64,000 nucleotides of DNA from Methylobacillus arboreus. GTDB taxonomy: Bacteria; Pseudomonadota; Gammaproteobacteria; Burkholderiales; Methylophilaceae. This document shows, one piece after another, positions 19,901 through 29,029 of this stretch (the first letter of the stretch is position 1; every line of letters begins with the position of its first letter). Where the stretch lies: positions 310,001 through 374,000 of the forward strand of contig NZ_JAJAVC010000003.1 in NCBI RefSeq assembly GCF_020532725.1. The letters run 5' to 3'. The translations under genes were made by a program, and so were the position numbers. The notes below the pieces were generated by a model. That model was not told the origin of the DNA. It worked only from the letters and a program-made list of their open reading frames with translations, and did not search any database.

Positions 19901-20806
19901 TTATTCCGGCAGGAATGCCTGCATATCGATTTTTTGCAGTTCCTGCAGCAGCCATTGCTGTGCCTTGCCGCCATTGCTGCGCCAGGCGATGTAGCCGATG
20001 ACTTCGGGCTTGGGCTCTGCTACTTGGCGGATCAGCAGTTCTCCGCGTGCAGCATGGTATTCGGCCAGTTTGCGTGGCAGATAGCCCACGCCCAGCCCCT
20101 TGATTTGCGCGAGTGCCTTGCTCGGGATATCGGGCACGGAGAGTATATCTTGCCCGTCGAGGATGCCGGAGGTCTTGGGCGGCAGGTTGCGCGAACTGTC
20201 GGCCGCCGAGACGGAGCGGTGTTGCTGGATGTCGTAATTCGACAGTGGCTCAGGCACTTGGGCTAGCGGATGGCTGGGCGACACGGCAAACACGAATTCC
20301 ACTGTGCCAAGCAAGCGCGAGGTGTAGCCGCCGCCAGGCGGGCCTTCTCCCGGTGCGCCGATGGAAATGTCCGCGCGATTGCTGATCAAGGCATCCCAGC
20401 TGCCGCCATAGACTTCACGCAACAGCCGCACACGGGTGCCGAATGACTGGGCGTAGAAGCGTTCCAGAATCTCATAAAGCGGTTCAAGCCTCAGGATGTC
20501 GCTGATGGCAATGCTGATGTCGGTTTCCACGCCGGTAGCAACACGGCGCACTCGGCATTCCAGTTCGCCGGCGGCTTTGAGGAGATGCCGGCCTTCACGC
20601 AGCAGTTCATGCCCAGCTTCGGTCAGCCTGGCCTTGTGGCCGCTGCGGTCGAACAGCTTGATACCGAGGTTGTCTTCGAGCGTGCGTATAGTGTAGGTAA
20701 TCGCAGAAGGCACGCGATAGAGGCTTTCGGCTGCTGCGGAAAAACTGCCCTCGCGGTCAATCGCATCTAGTACTTCCAACGCCTCGATTGAAAGCTTGAT
20801 ACTCAT
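19901..20806 (-). CDS. LysR-family regulator, YhaJ-like
   Basis: This 301-residue protein has an N-terminal winged-helix DNA-binding domain (about residues 5-65) and a C-terminal effector domain. The recognition-helix stretch [14 protein letters not shown] and the FDRSGH that follows closely resemble E. coli YhaJ, a LysR regulator that responds to quinone-like compounds and controls neighbouring yhaK, a pirin. A pirin gene likewise lies just across the divergent cysZ promoter here, which supports the assignment. The start overlaps the cysZ end by 4 bases, so both genes are read from one promoter. Confidence 0.87.
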   Translation of the reverse strand: MSIKLSIEALEVLDAIDREGSFSAAAESLYRVPSAITYTIRTLEDNLGIKLFDRSGHKARLTEAGHELLREGRHLLKAAGELECRVRRVATGVETDISIAISDILRLEPLYEILERFYAQSFGTRVRLLREVYGGSWDALISNRADISIGAPGEGPPGGGYTSRLLGTVEFVFAVSPSHPLAQVPEPLSNYDIQQHRSVSAADSSRNLPPKTSGILDGQDILSVPDIPSKALAQIKGLGVGYLPRKLAEYHAARGELLIRQVAEPKPEVIGYIAWRSNGGKAQQWLLQELQKIDMQAFLPE

Positions 20807-21564
20807 GGAGATACTTCCGGCGCAGTGTCCCGCTCATGTACCCAGAATAAGGTTGCACCTGCTATGGCAGCGGGCATCATCAGTACGTTGAGTCCGGGGA
20901 TCCACAATGCAAAATAGACGCTGGTGCCAAAGCCCAGGCTTTGCCAGCGTTTTTGCCGCAACCAGTTGAGCATGTCCTGCCAGCCAAGCTTGTGGTTGTC
21001 TGCCGGATAGTCCAGGTATTGCACGCACATCATCCACACCCCGAACAGCAGCCATAATGGCGGCGCAATAAGGTTGAGGCCGGGAACCAGCGATAACACC
21101 AGCAGGCCTGCCGCACGGGGCAGGAAGTACATCAGTTTGCGCAGTTCACGCCCCAGGGTGCGCGGCACTATCGCCAGCAATTCCTGGAGGCTGAAGGCAG
21201 GAAAATCATCCTGGCCGCGGATCATGATCTCGGCTTTTTCCGCCAGCAGGCCATTGAACGGGGCTGCAATCACGTTGGCAAACAGAGTGAATGTAAAAAA
21301 TATGATGAGTACCAGCAACACGACAAACAATGGCCAGAGCAGGTAAGAAAGGAATTCCAGCCAGCCTGGCAGGGTTGCCAGCAGACGGGTAAGCCAATAG
21401 TCGAATTGCTGCACGGTGTAATACACCATGGCAACAAAGAGGATGAGGTTGGCCAGGAGTGGCAACAGCACGAACAAGCGCAATCCGGGGCTCAATACCA
21501 GCTTGATTCCCTGCAATAGATACTGCGGGCCGGATAGGGCAGGCGGTCGAAGGGTGGTTTGCAT
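20803..21564 (-). CDS. cysZ: CysZ/EI24-family membrane protein
   Basis: This 253-residue protein of the EI24/CysZ family has four or more long hydrophobic segments. In E. coli CysZ carries sulfate into the cell for cysteine synthesis. Typical parts are the N-terminal [18 protein letters not shown], the [15 protein letters not shown] motif after the second helix, and the C-terminal [16 protein letters not shown]. No other cysteine genes are adjacent. It leads a two-gene transcript with the YhaJ-like regulator, so in this organism it may be tied to redox or thiol stress. Confidence 0.85.
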   Translation of the reverse strand: MQTTLRPPALSGPQYLLQGIKLVLSPGLRLFVLLPLLANLILFVAMVYYTVQQFDYWLTRLLATLPGWLEFLSYLLWPLFVVLLVLIIFFTFTLFANVIAAPFNGLLAEKAEIMIRGQDDFPAFSLQELLAIVPRTLGRELRKLMYFLPRAAGLLVLSLVPGLNLIAPPLWLLFGVWMMCVQYLDYPADNHKLGWQDMLNWLRQKRWQSLGFGTSVYFALWIPGLNVLMMPAAIAGATLFWVHERDTAPEVSP

Positions 21565-21591
21565 GCAGTGTTCTCGCGGGTTGTCGCTACA

Positions 21592-21610
21592 TGTTCATAA
21601 TTTTTGAACA
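21592..21610. promoter_or_regulatory. TGTTCA-N7-TGAACA palindrome in the divergent cysZ/pirin promoter
   Basis: A perfect 6-base inverted repeat separated by 7 AT-rich bases lies in the 139-base gap between the divergent cysZ-lysR and pirin transcripts. It contains a T-N11-A LysR-type box. It is the natural candidate operator for the YhaJ-like regulator, though binding is inferred, not shown. Confidence 0.5.
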
Positions 21611-21703
21611 ATATATACAAAATTCTTTGCTATTCATACTGCAGGGTATTATCTACCATGCTTTTTATCATTCAAGAATATTGAAGGTTACGAAAGGCAC
21701 ACC

Positions 21704-22417
21704 ATGATCAGATTGCGTAAAGCCCAGGACCGCGGCCATGCCAATCGTGGCTGGCTGGACAGCTATCACTCATTCTCCTTTTCCGGATATTACGACCCGG
21801 AACACATGCATTATTCCGTATTGCGGGTGATCAATGAAGATGTCATTGCGCCGGCCATGGGGTTTGGCATGCATCCACACCGTGACATGGAAATCATTAC
21901 CTATATGCTCAAGGGAGAGTTGCGCCATGAGGACAGCCTGGGCAATGGTTCGGTGATTCGTGCCGGCGATGTGCAGCGCATGAGCGCGGGTACAGGTATC
22001 GTGCATAGTGAATTTAATGCTTCTCATTATTCTATGGCACATCTCTTGCAGATTTGGCTGTTGCCTGAACAAGATGGGATAGCCCCTGGATATGAGGAAA
22101 AACACTTTGCTGCCTCGCAAAAGCGCGACCACTGGTGCCTGATCGCTTCGCGCAATGGTGAAGAAGGCTCGTTGCATATTCATCAGGATGTTGCCTTGTA
22201 TGCAACAGTGCTGACTGAAAACCAGCAGGTCAGTTATGACATGCGGTCAGGGCGCAGCGTGTATATCCAGATAGCACGTGGAAGTGTCACGCTGGATGAG
22301 CTGTTGCTCGAAGCAGGAGATGCAGCAAAGGTAGATGCCCAGCAACGTATTGAAATAACGGCAGGTGAAGAGGCGGAAATTTTGTTGTTTGACTTGCCAG
22401 CGCATCGATCCCATTAA
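21704..22417 (+). CDS. pirin-family protein (YhaK/YhhW type)
   Basis: This is a 237-residue bicupin of the pirin family. The N-terminal cupin metal site is visible in GFGMHPHRDMEIITYML (two His separated by one residue) and GTGIVHSEFN. Bacterial members oxidise quercetin-like flavonoids or act as redox-responsive proteins. It is the first gene of the plus-strand run controlled from the shared promoter region, opposite the YhaJ-like regulator. In E. coli the pirin YhaK is a known YhaJ-linked gene. Confidence 0.9.
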   Translation: MIRLRKAQDRGHANRGWLDSYHSFSFSGYYDPEHMHYSVLRVINEDVIAPAMGFGMHPHRDMEIITYMLKGELRHEDSLGNGSVIRAGDVQRMSAGTGIVHSEFNASHYSMAHLLQIWLLPEQDGIAPGYEEKHFAASQKRDHWCLIASRNGEEGSLHIHQDVALYATVLTENQQVSYDMRSGRSVYIQIARGSVTLDELLLEAGDAAKVDAQQRIEITAGEEAEILLFDLPAHRSH

Positions 22418-22441
22418 TTTTGTTTGTTTAGAGGAAATATC

Positions 22442-23008
22442 ATGACAAAGGTTGTAGTGGTTTATCACAGTGGCTATGGTCACACTGAGGTTCAGGCAAA
22501 AGCGGTTGCACGCGGTGCAGAAAAGGTAGCGGGTGCTGAAGTCAAGTTATTCAATTCTGAAGAAGCCCAGCAGAACTGGGATGCGCTCAATGCCGCGGAT
22601 GCGATTATTTTTGGCAGCCCGACCTACATGGGTTCAGCTTCTGCCCAGTTCAAGGCATTCATGGATGCGAGCTCCAGCATCTGGTATAACCGTGGTTGGA
22701 AGGATAAGGTTGCAGCCGGGTTTACAGTTTCGGCGAGCCAGAGCGGGGACAAGCTCAATACCCTGGTGCAACTGACGATCTTTGCGGCCCAGCATGGCAT
22801 GATCTGGGTAGGCAATGATCTGCTGCCAGGGAACAATAGCAGTACAGGTTCAGTCAATGACCTGAACCGTCTGGGTGGTTTTCTTGGTGGATTGGCACAA
22901 GCCAATAGCGACCAGGGGCCAGACGTTGCGCCATTGCAAAGTGACCTGCTCACGGCGGAACATTTGGGTGAGCGTGTGGCAAATATTGCCAAAAAGATAC
23001 ATGGCTAG
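22442..23008 (+). CDS. wrbA: NAD(P)H:quinone oxidoreductase, WrbA type
   Basis: This 188-residue flavodoxin-fold FMN enzyme would reduce quinones by two electrons and avoid semiquinone formation. The FMN phosphate loop is VYHSGYGHTEV, and the flavin-contact segments are GSPTYMGSASAQFKAF and TVSASQSGD, all as in WrbA. I use the ATG at 22442, which sits 6 bases after GAGGA; the frame also opens at 22424, but that start has no ribosome site. The TAG stop lies inside a sequence resembling the end of the 63.5 kb repeat element. Confidence 0.92.
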   Translation: MTKVVVVYHSGYGHTEVQAKAVARGAEKVAGAEVKLFNSEEAQQNWDALNAADAIIFGSPTYMGSASAQFKAFMDASSSIWYNRGWKDKVAAGFTVSASQSGDKLNTLVQLTIFAAQHGMIWVGNDLLPGNNSSTGSVNDLNRLGGFLGGLAQANSDQGPDVAPLQSDLLTAEHLGERVANIAKKIHG

Positions 23009-23032
23009 AGCCTGTTGACGTTATTTTCGTGG
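23007..23032. repeat. possible relic of the 63.5 kb repeat end
   Basis: The first 10 bases are identical to the left terminal repeat at 63535, and 21 of 26 positions match overall. It overlaps the wrbA stop. This could be a diverged solo end or chance. Confidence 0.3.
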
Positions 23033-23146
23033 TTGCGCCGGAACCGTTTTTGGTGCGGAGCAAGGCATGAGGATAGAAGTTTGGTCATTCTGTTAACAGA
23101 CCTTACCTACCAAACATTAAATTTTTATAAGCAGAGAGGAAATGCA

Positions 23147-23731
23147 ATGAAACGTTCTATCACCAAACTGGGTATTGTCGCTGGCCTGTTTGCAGCAAGC
23201 AGTGCTGTATTTGCTGCGCCCGAAACCTACTCCATCGATAACACACACAGCTTTGCCAACTTCGCAATCCGCCATGTGGTTTCCAAAACATCCGGCACAT
23301 TCAGCGATGTGACAGGCACGCTGGTGCTCGACAAGGACGACCTGGCCAAATCCACGGTCGATGCCAAGATTAATGTGCTGAGCGTGAACACCAGTCACCC
23401 GAAGCGTGATGAACATATCAAGACAGAAGATTTCCTCAATGCAGGCAAGTTCGGAGAGATCCTCTTCGTCAGTACCAAGGTTGAGCCAACTTCTGCCAGC
23501 CAGGGCAATGTGACTGGCAAGCTCACCATCCATGGCGTCACCAAGGAAGTGACTTTCCCATTCGCCGTGCTTGGGTTCGGCAAGGATCCCAAGGGTAACC
23601 TCCGTACCGGTATCGAAGCCAAGACCATTATCAAGGCATCCGATTTCGGCTATACCTGGGCTGCCAAGCCTGGCGCGCCTGTTGGTGATGATATCGAGGT
23701 AACCTTGCTGATCGAAGGCATCAAGAAGTAA
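23147..23731 (+). CDS. yceI: YceI-family periplasmic protein
   Basis: This 194-residue secreted lipocalin-like protein has a signal peptide ending at about residue 23 (AVFAA), and the mature part begins ETYSIDNTHSFANFAIRH. YceI proteins bind polyisoprenoid or quinone-like lipids in a long beta-barrel pocket. The TGKLTIHGVTKEVTFPF and FGYTWAAKPGAPVGDDIEV segments are typical. I chose ATG 23147, preceded by GAGAGGA; the frame extends to 23015 but without a signal. Its place among quinone and flavin enzymes fits a quinone-related role. Confidence 0.93.
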   Translation: MKRSITKLGIVAGLFAASSAVFAAPETYSIDNTHSFANFAIRHVVSKTSGTFSDVTGTLVLDKDDLAKSTVDAKINVLSVNTSHPKRDEHIKTEDFLNAGKFGEILFVSTKVEPTSASQGNVTGKLTIHGVTKEVTFPFAVLGFGKDPKGNLRTGIEAKTIIKASDFGYTWAAKPGAPVGDDIEVTLLIEGIKK

Positions 23732-23758
23732 AGTCAAGCCTGTCATAGTGACTTCTGC

Positions 23759-23791
23759 AAACGCCCACTTGCCATGCAAGTGCGGCGTTTT
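23759..23791 (+). terminator. intrinsic terminator after yceI
   Basis: AAACGCC-CACTTG pairs with CAAGTG-CGGCGTTT around a CCATG loop with one bulged C, followed by T residues. Confidence 0.65.
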
Positions 23792-23817
23792 GCTATTCAT
23801 CTCTTGAGGAGGTTTTA

Positions 23818-24894
23818 ATGTCTGCCGATTTATTCAGTCCAACCACATTGGGCAGTATTGCATTGAAGAACCGCATTGTGATGGCTCCTTTAACCCGCAA
23901 CCGCGCCGGCAAGGGCAATGTGCCGCAACCCATCAATGCCGAGTATTATGCCCAGCGTGCTTCCGCTGGCTTGATCATTACCGAGGCAACGCCGATTTCA
24001 GCCACGGGCCATGGCTATCCCGCCACTCCGGGCATACATGACCCCGAGCAGGTGGAGGGCTGGAAGCTGGTGACCCAGGCCGTGCAAGGCAAGGGCGGCA
24101 AGATCGTATTGCAGCTCTGGCATGTGGGCCGCATTTCCCATCCATCCTTGCAGCCTGGCAATGCCTTGCCAGTGGCGCCTTCTGCCATCAAGCCGGCAGG
24201 CCAGGCATTCACTTACGAAGGCCTGCAGGACTTTGTCACGCCGCGTGCGCTGGCGATCGAGGAATTGCCCGGGATCGTGGCAGACTATGTCCGTGCAACA
24301 CGCAATGCGCTGGAGGCAGGCTTTGACGGTGTCGAGATCCATGCGGCCAATGGCTATTTGCTTGACCAGTTCCTGCGCGATGGCACCAACCACCGCAATG
24401 ACGAATATGGCGGCAGCATCGAGAACCGCACGCGCCTGTTGCTGGAAGTCACCAAGGCCGTCGTCGAGGTGGCGGGCGCCGGCCGTGTCGGTTTGCGTAT
24501 TTCGCCGCTCAATCCGTTCAATGACATCACCGATTCCAACCCGCAGGCATTGTTCAATCATGTTGCAGACAGCCTCAGCCCATTCGGCCTAGCCTATCTT
24601 CACGTCGTTGAAGGCGGCATGGGCGGGGGAGACACACCGCCGTTCGATTTTGCTGCCTTGCGCCAGCATTTCAAGGGCGGCTATATTGCCAACCTTGGCT
24701 ATGACAAGGCCAAGGGCAATGCTGCGATCGCGTCCGGCCATGCCGATGCTATTGCCTATGGAGCGCTTTATATTGCCAACCCTGACCTCGTGGAGCGTTT
24801 CCGCGCAGATGCGCCCTTGAATACGCCTGATCAAGCGACGTTTTATGGCGGTGACGCCAAAGGCTATACCGATTACCCAATCTTACAAGGATAA
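23818..24894 (+). CDS. Old Yellow Enzyme-family alkene reductase (NemA-like)
   Basis: This 358-residue TIM-barrel FMN enzyme reduces activated C=C bonds of enones, maleimides or nitro compounds with NADPH. Recognisable regions are the N-terminal LKNRIVMAPLTRNRA, QLWHVGRISHP, the substrate-binding H/N pair in VEIHAANGYLLDQFLRD, and the C-terminal phosphate site ADAIAYGALYIANPD. The length is standard. A strong GAGGAGG site precedes the ATG. The nitroreductase gene starts only four bases after the stop, so both are cotranscribed. Confidence 0.94.
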   Translation: MSADLFSPTTLGSIALKNRIVMAPLTRNRAGKGNVPQPINAEYYAQRASAGLIITEATPISATGHGYPATPGIHDPEQVEGWKLVTQAVQGKGGKIVLQLWHVGRISHPSLQPGNALPVAPSAIKPAGQAFTYEGLQDFVTPRALAIEELPGIVADYVRATRNALEAGFDGVEIHAANGYLLDQFLRDGTNHRNDEYGGSIENRTRLLLEVTKAVVEVAGAGRVGLRISPLNPFNDITDSNPQALFNHVADSLSPFGLAYLHVVEGGMGGGDTPPFDFAALRQHFKGGYIANLGYDKAKGNAAIASGHADAIAYGALYIANPDLVERFRADAPLNTPDQATFYGGDAKGYTDYPILQG

Positions 24895-24898
24895 CAAC

Positions 24899-25498
24899 AT
24901 GTCAAAACCAGCAATAACCAGCGTGCCTATCGATAACACCATTGCCCAGCGCTGGAGTGGCCGTGCCTATGATGCCAGCAAGCCTGTGACGCAGGAGCAG
25001 ACCATCGCCTTGCTCGAAGCTGCCCGTTGGGCGCCATCCTGCTACGGCGACCAGCCTTGGCGTTTCATTGTCTGGGACAAGAACAAGGATGCTGCGGCCT
25101 GGCAAAAGGCTTTTGACACGCTGGTGGAGTTCAACCAGGGATGGGTTAAGGACTCTCCACTCCTGGTCCTGATTGCAGCAGACACCAAGTTCCACCACAA
25201 CGGCAAGCCCAATCCATTCGCAGCCTATGATGCGGGCGCTGCTGCAGAAAACCTCTGCCTGCAGGCAACTGCACTGGGCCTGCAAGCGCATCAGATGGCA
25301 GGTTTTGATGGCGACAAGCTGCGTGCCGCGTTTGCCGTGCCAGAGCAAATCCAAATCATTGCGCTGATTGCGGTTGGCTATGCCGCTGATCCAACAACCT
25401 TGCAAGGTGAAGTCAAGGAACGCGAACTTGCTGCACGTACGCGCCGTGAACTGGGTGAACTGTTCTTTGACAGCGCCTGGGGCAAGCCGGCTGTTTGA
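24899..25498 (+). CDS. nitroreductase-family protein
   Basis: This 199-residue FMN-dependent oxidoreductase of the NADH oxidase/nitroreductase fold has the N-terminal RWSGRAYDASKPV with its Arg-Ser-like FMN phosphate site, EAARWAPSCYGDQPWRF, and AAAENLCLQATALGL in the dimer core. I chose ATG 24899 rather than the open frame from 24845, because it follows the ene-reductase stop after four bases and gives the usual N-terminus. It would handle nitroaromatic or quinone electrophiles alongside the ene-reductase. Confidence 0.91.
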   Translation: MSKPAITSVPIDNTIAQRWSGRAYDASKPVTQEQTIALLEAARWAPSCYGDQPWRFIVWDKNKDAAAWQKAFDTLVEFNQGWVKDSPLLVLIAADTKFHHNGKPNPFAAYDAGAAAENLCLQATALGLQAHQMAGFDGDKLRAAFAVPEQIQIIALIAVGYAADPTTLQGEVKERELAARTRRELGELFFDSAWGKPAV

Positions 25499-25527
25499 TT
25501 AAACTGGATAGACAGGTCTGTTATAAT
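25499..25527 (+). promoter_or_regulatory. probable sigma70 promoter of the thioredoxin-like gene
   Basis: A perfect TATAAT lies at 25522-25527, 31 bases before the start codon. At 17 bases spacing the -35 hexamer is weak (TTAAAC). Confidence 0.45.
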
Positions 25528-25558
25528 GAAAAATTCCATCAATTAGTGGGATTTAATC

Positions 25559-25927
25559 ATGTCAGTCTTGCAGCTGAATAAAGCCAATTTCAAGCAAACC
25601 ATAGAAAGCCACGATTTTGTCATCGTCGATTTCTGGGCACCATGGTGTCAGCCCTGTGTGGCATTTACCCCGATTTTTGAGGCTGCTGCCGAGAAAAACC
25701 CGGATATCGTGTTCGGCATGGTGAATACCGAAGATGACCCGGAAATCGGCGAATATTTCGAGGTGAGCAAGATTCCTGGCATCCTGGTGATACGCGAGCA
25801 GGCAGGCGTCCATGCCCAAGTGGGTGAAATTGGCGCCCCGGCGCTGGACAAGATCATTGAATGGGCAAGGGCTTATGATATGACGCAGATCAGGCAATAC
25901 TACGCCGAGCAGGCCGCTAGCAAATAA
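25559..25927 (+). CDS. thioredoxin-family protein
   Basis: This 122-residue cytoplasmic protein has a single thioredoxin fold. The redox centre is W29-C30-Q31-P32-C33 (WCQPC rather than the classical WCGPC), and the conserved cis-proline is in KIPGILV. After the fold there is a short helical tail (about residues 105-122). Replacing Gly by Gln between the cysteines should shift its redox potential. It has its own TATAAT promoter and lies behind the nitroreductase gene, consistent with a role in redox stress. Confidence 0.9.
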   Translation: MSVLQLNKANFKQTIESHDFVIVDFWAPWCQPCVAFTPIFEAAAEKNPDIVFGMVNTEDDPEIGEYFEVSKIPGILVIREQAGVHAQVGEIGAPALDKIIEWARAYDMTQIRQYYAEQAASK

Positions 25928-26045
25928 ACCTGATGGCTTGCTTGCCAGTATTGGTCGCTGGTTCATGTTTCGATGAAATTGCAGTAAAGTATTGCCGAAT
26001 AAGACTTAAATATTCATCAGCTTACTTTAGGGGAGTTTACTCATC

Positions 26046-26813
26046 ATGGGCGTTATCATTGATTTCATCATAGGCTTGTTCCAGTTCGTCGTTTTCATTG
26101 GCGTAGTCATCGCCATCATTGCTTTTTTCGGTTACAACAGCCTGCGTGCATTATCTGAGGTAATCAGGGAAGCATGGTCCAACATCGGCGTGGTGGGCAA
26201 GAAGCAGGCTTCTCTAGTCAACCAGTTGATTGATGTGGTCAAGGGATATCAGGAGTCGGAAAAGCTGGTCATGCTGAAAATTTCCGATGATCTTAACTCC
26301 GCAAGCCAGGTGGCGCAGATATACCAGCAATCCAATACTATCCTTGCAGCCGCCAATGGTATCGCCCAGCGTTTTCCCGAGTTGAAGGCCGATCAGCAAT
26401 ACCAGCGCTTGATCGATAGCATCCAGGGCAGTGAGGCCGAGCTGGAGACTGCGCGTCAGAAATATAACCAAGCGGTCAAGCATTACAATATCAAGCGCAG
26501 CTCTATTCCTCATGTCTTCTATGCCGGCACCCTGGGCTTCAAGGTTGCGCCTTATCTGGAGTTTGTCGGTTCGGAGCAGGTAATCGATGCCGGTTCGATC
26601 AATAGCTTTTCCAGCGATGCTGACGGCGAGCGGCTCAATGCATTGCTGGGCCAGGCAGGTGCCAAGGTGAAGGAAGCCAGCACCAAAGCCATTGCTGGCG
26701 GCAAAGTACTTGCCAGCGCAGCTGGAGAAAAAGTCAAGCAATTGGCTGCAGAGGCAGGCGAGTATGGTGCTAGCCGGGATGAGCAGGATAACAAGGATAA
26801 ACCCGAGACTTAA
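26046..26813 (+). CDS. LemA-family protein
   Basis: This 255-residue protein has one long N-terminal membrane helix (about residues 4-29) and then a cytosolic or periplasmic helical LemA domain: YNSLRALSEVIREAWSNI, KKQASLVNQLIDVVKGY, FPELKADQQYQRL, and YNQAVKHYN. The last 50 residues are Ala/Lys-rich and low in complexity, an extension beyond the usual LemA length of about 190. Its role is unknown. A GGGGAGTT ribosome site lies upstream. Confidence 0.9.
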   Translation: MGVIIDFIIGLFQFVVFIGVVIAIIAFFGYNSLRALSEVIREAWSNIGVVGKKQASLVNQLIDVVKGYQESEKLVMLKISDDLNSASQVAQIYQQSNTILAAANGIAQRFPELKADQQYQRLIDSIQGSEAELETARQKYNQAVKHYNIKRSSIPHVFYAGTLGFKVAPYLEFVGSEQVIDAGSINSFSSDADGERLNALLGQAGAKVKEASTKAIAGGKVLASAAGEKVKQLAAEAGEYGASRDEQDNKDKPET

Positions 26814-26976
26814 GCTAATTCACAGCTTTCGTACCTGCGTTCTGCAGGTAGATAGTCTAGTCATACCCCACCAGCGCTCCTCAGGGAGTATTGGCTGATT
26901 GCTGATGCTCTGCGGGGCGCTGCTGTTCTTTTTCAGTAATACCCGGTTTGAAAGAGGTCAGTACTCAACCCGGATA

Positions 26977-27318
26977 TCAGAAAGAACCGGTACTCAACAG
27001 ACGGAATAGAAAAAACGCACCCAGGCCCATCATGAGATAAAGCGGAATATCGCCGCGTTTGCTGACCTCGCCACGCCTTGGCGCCGTGAGCCAGCGGTTT
27101 GCCAGGTAAAGCAGCAGGATGATGACCGGCAATGCCAGCAAGGTAGCCGTTGAGGAGAAAAGCTTTGCAAACCCTTTTTCTATCCAGCCTTCATCGCTGA
27201 ACAGGTGTACTGCGATGCCGATGATGCCAAGTAGCATCAGGCCGAGGCGTGAAATTGCCAGAAGGGTGGCCAGTAGGGAGTCGGGTTTTTGCTCGGGCTT
27301 GCCGGGTTGCCTGCTCAC
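26977..27318 (-). CDS. small membrane protein downstream of nlpD, unknown function
   Basis: This 113-residue protein has three hydrophobic segments (about residues 22-42, 58-78 and 92-110) and a polar N-terminus. It starts with GTG at 27318, eight bases after a clear AAGGAG site, and lies 26 bases downstream of nlpD on the same strand, so it is likely the last gene of the surE-pcm-nlpD transcript. It occupies the place where rpoS usually lies. I do not recognise the family. Confidence 0.6.
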   Translation of the reverse strand: MSRQPGKPEQKPDSLLATLLAISRLGLMLLGIIGIAVHLFSDEGWIEKGFAKLFSSTATLLALPVIILLLYLANRWLTAPRRGEVSKRGDIPLYLMMGLGAFFLFRLLSTGSF

Positions 27319-27344
27319 GATCTCGACTCCTTAAGCCTGAGTGG

Positions 27345-28355
27345 CTAGCCTGGGGTTCCAGGCAGGTATTTCGCCGGGTCTACCGATTTGCCCTGGCGGC
27401 GTATCTCGAAATGCAGTTTGACCTTGTCGCTATCTGTGTTGCCCATTTCCGCAATTTTCTGCCCGCGGGTCACTTGCTGGCCTTCTTTTACCAGGATATT
27501 GCTGTTGTGGGCGTAAACCGACAAATAGGTGTTGTCATGTTTGATGATCACAAGTTTGCCGTAGCCGCGCAGGTCTGCCCCGCTGTAAATAACCTTGCCG
27601 GGCGCGGCGGCATGGATTGGCTGGCCCATGGTGCCGCCAATATCCAGGCCCTTGGTGCTGGCTGAATCATTAAACCCTGCAATGACTTTGCCATTGGTTG
27701 GCCAGGCCCATTGGATACCATCGATGTTGCTTGTGGCAGATGAGGCTGTGGCGGTCTGTTCGGACGTGGCCGGAGAGGCGGCGGGTGGGGCTGCAGCCGC
27801 GGGTGTCGTCGCTGCTGCTACCTGTGGTTGCGGTGCAGGCACGGGAGTGTTCAGGGCAGCTTCGCTGTAAGGCTGGCGCAAGGCTTTGGGCTCAACCACC
27901 AAGAGGGGCTGGCCTGGGGATGGCGTTGCAGCAGCAGGCTGCCCTGCTGCATCTGCAGGTGCGCTGCCGTCCAGGTTAAGCGGTGTGACAACGACATCGC
28001 CATCAGCGATGCTCGCCGGTTGGCCTGGAATAGGGCTTGCACCCGCTGTTGTTGGCTCAACTACGCGGGAGGGAAGTTTCAATTGCTGGCCGACATGGAT
28101 GGTGTAGGCTGGAGCGGCAATATTGTTGAGCTGGGCGATTTCCTTGTAATCAAATCCGTGTTCCAGACCGATGCTGTAAAGGGTATCGCCTTTTTTCACA
28201 ATGTGGGTGTTGCTGCCGTCCTGGCTGCTTTGCGTGACGACAGGCGGCTTGGCAGCCGGCGCCCGATCTATCACCGGCGCATGTTCGGTTGTGCTGCATC
28301 CGATCAGTAAGAGGCTGATAAGCCAGGATTTCTTGATTTGCTTCGTCAAATACAT
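27345..28355 (-). CDS. nlpD: NlpD-type LysM/M23 lipoprotein
   Basis: This 336-residue envelope lipoprotein has lipobox LLLIGC with Cys at residue 20, one LysM domain (HIVKKGDTLYSIGLEHGF), a long Pro/Ala-rich linker (about residues 100-210) and a C-terminal M23/LytM domain. The usual zinc-site HxxxD start is replaced by KGLDIGG, as in E. coli NlpD, so it should not cut peptidoglycan itself but activate an amidase for cell separation. Its ATG overlaps the pcm stop by one base. Confidence 0.92.
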   Translation of the reverse strand: MYLTKQIKKSWLISLLLIGCSTTEHAPVIDRAPAAKPPVVTQSSQDGSNTHIVKKGDTLYSIGLEHGFDYKEIAQLNNIAAPAYTIHVGQQLKLPSRVVEPTTAGASPIPGQPASIADGDVVVTPLNLDGSAPADAAGQPAAATPSPGQPLLVVEPKALRQPYSEAALNTPVPAPQPQVAAATTPAAAAPPAASPATSEQTATASSATSNIDGIQWAWPTNGKVIAGFNDSASTKGLDIGGTMGQPIHAAAPGKVIYSGADLRGYGKLVIIKHDNTYLSVYAHNSNILVKEGQQVTRGQKIAEMGNTDSDKVKLHFEIRRQGKSVDPAKYLPGTPG

Positions 28356-29026
28356 TAGCTGGTTCCACCTAGCAGCGGCACAAATTTGACCGCTTCCAGT
28401 TTACTTTGTCTGTATTCAGAGCCTGATGTTGTCTTGATATGCTCGATCAGGTACAGGGTTTGTTCATCGGTGCCCACCGGGATCACCATGCGTCCGCCAA
28501 CTGCCAGTTGCTCCAGCAGTTCTTGCGGAATATGGCGCGCAGCCGCTGTGACAATAATGCCATCAAAAGGTGCCATTTCCGGCAGCCCCATGGTGCCGTC
28601 GGCATGCTTGAGCTTGATGTTGGCGAGACGAAGTTCGCGCAAATGGCCCCGAGCCTTCATGAGCAAGGGGCGGATGCGTTCGACTGAATAAACTTCCTTG
28701 GCAACCTTGGAAAGCACTGCAGTCTGGTAGCCGCAGCCAGTGCCGATTTCCAGCACTTTTTCCAGTGGCTTTCCATTGCGCAGGATTTCAGTCATGCGCG
28801 CGACGATATATGGCTGGGAAATGGTTTGGCCAAAGCCTATTGGTAGCGATGAATCTTCGTAGGCGCGTGATGACAAGGCTTCATCCACAAAGATATGGCG
28901 GGCGATCGAGCCCAGTGCCGCCAGGGTGATCTCATCCTTGATGCCTTGCTCATGAAGGCGTCCCACCATGCGCTCGCGCGTACGCTGGGAAGTCATGCCG
29001 ATGCCGCGTAATGCAGTGCTGCTCAT
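28355..29026 (-). CDS. pcm: protein-L-isoaspartate O-methyltransferase
   Basis: This 223-residue SAM-dependent enzyme repairs damaged (isomerised) aspartyl residues in proteins. Markers are [36 protein letters not shown], the SAM loop [15 protein letters not shown], and [14 protein letters not shown]. The length is normal. It lies three bases after surE and overlaps nlpD by one base, the conserved surE-pcm-nlpD order. Confidence 0.95.
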   Translation of the reverse strand: MSSTALRGIGMTSQRTRERMVGRLHEQGIKDEITLAALGSIARHIFVDEALSSRAYEDSSLPIGFGQTISQPYIVARMTEILRNGKPLEKVLEIGTGCGYQTAVLSKVAKEVYSVERIRPLLMKARGHLRELRLANIKLKHADGTMGLPEMAPFDGIIVTAAARHIPQELLEQLAVGGRMVIPVGTDEQTLYLIEHIKTTSGSEYRQSKLEAVKFVPLLGGTS

Positions 29027-29029
29027 GCT

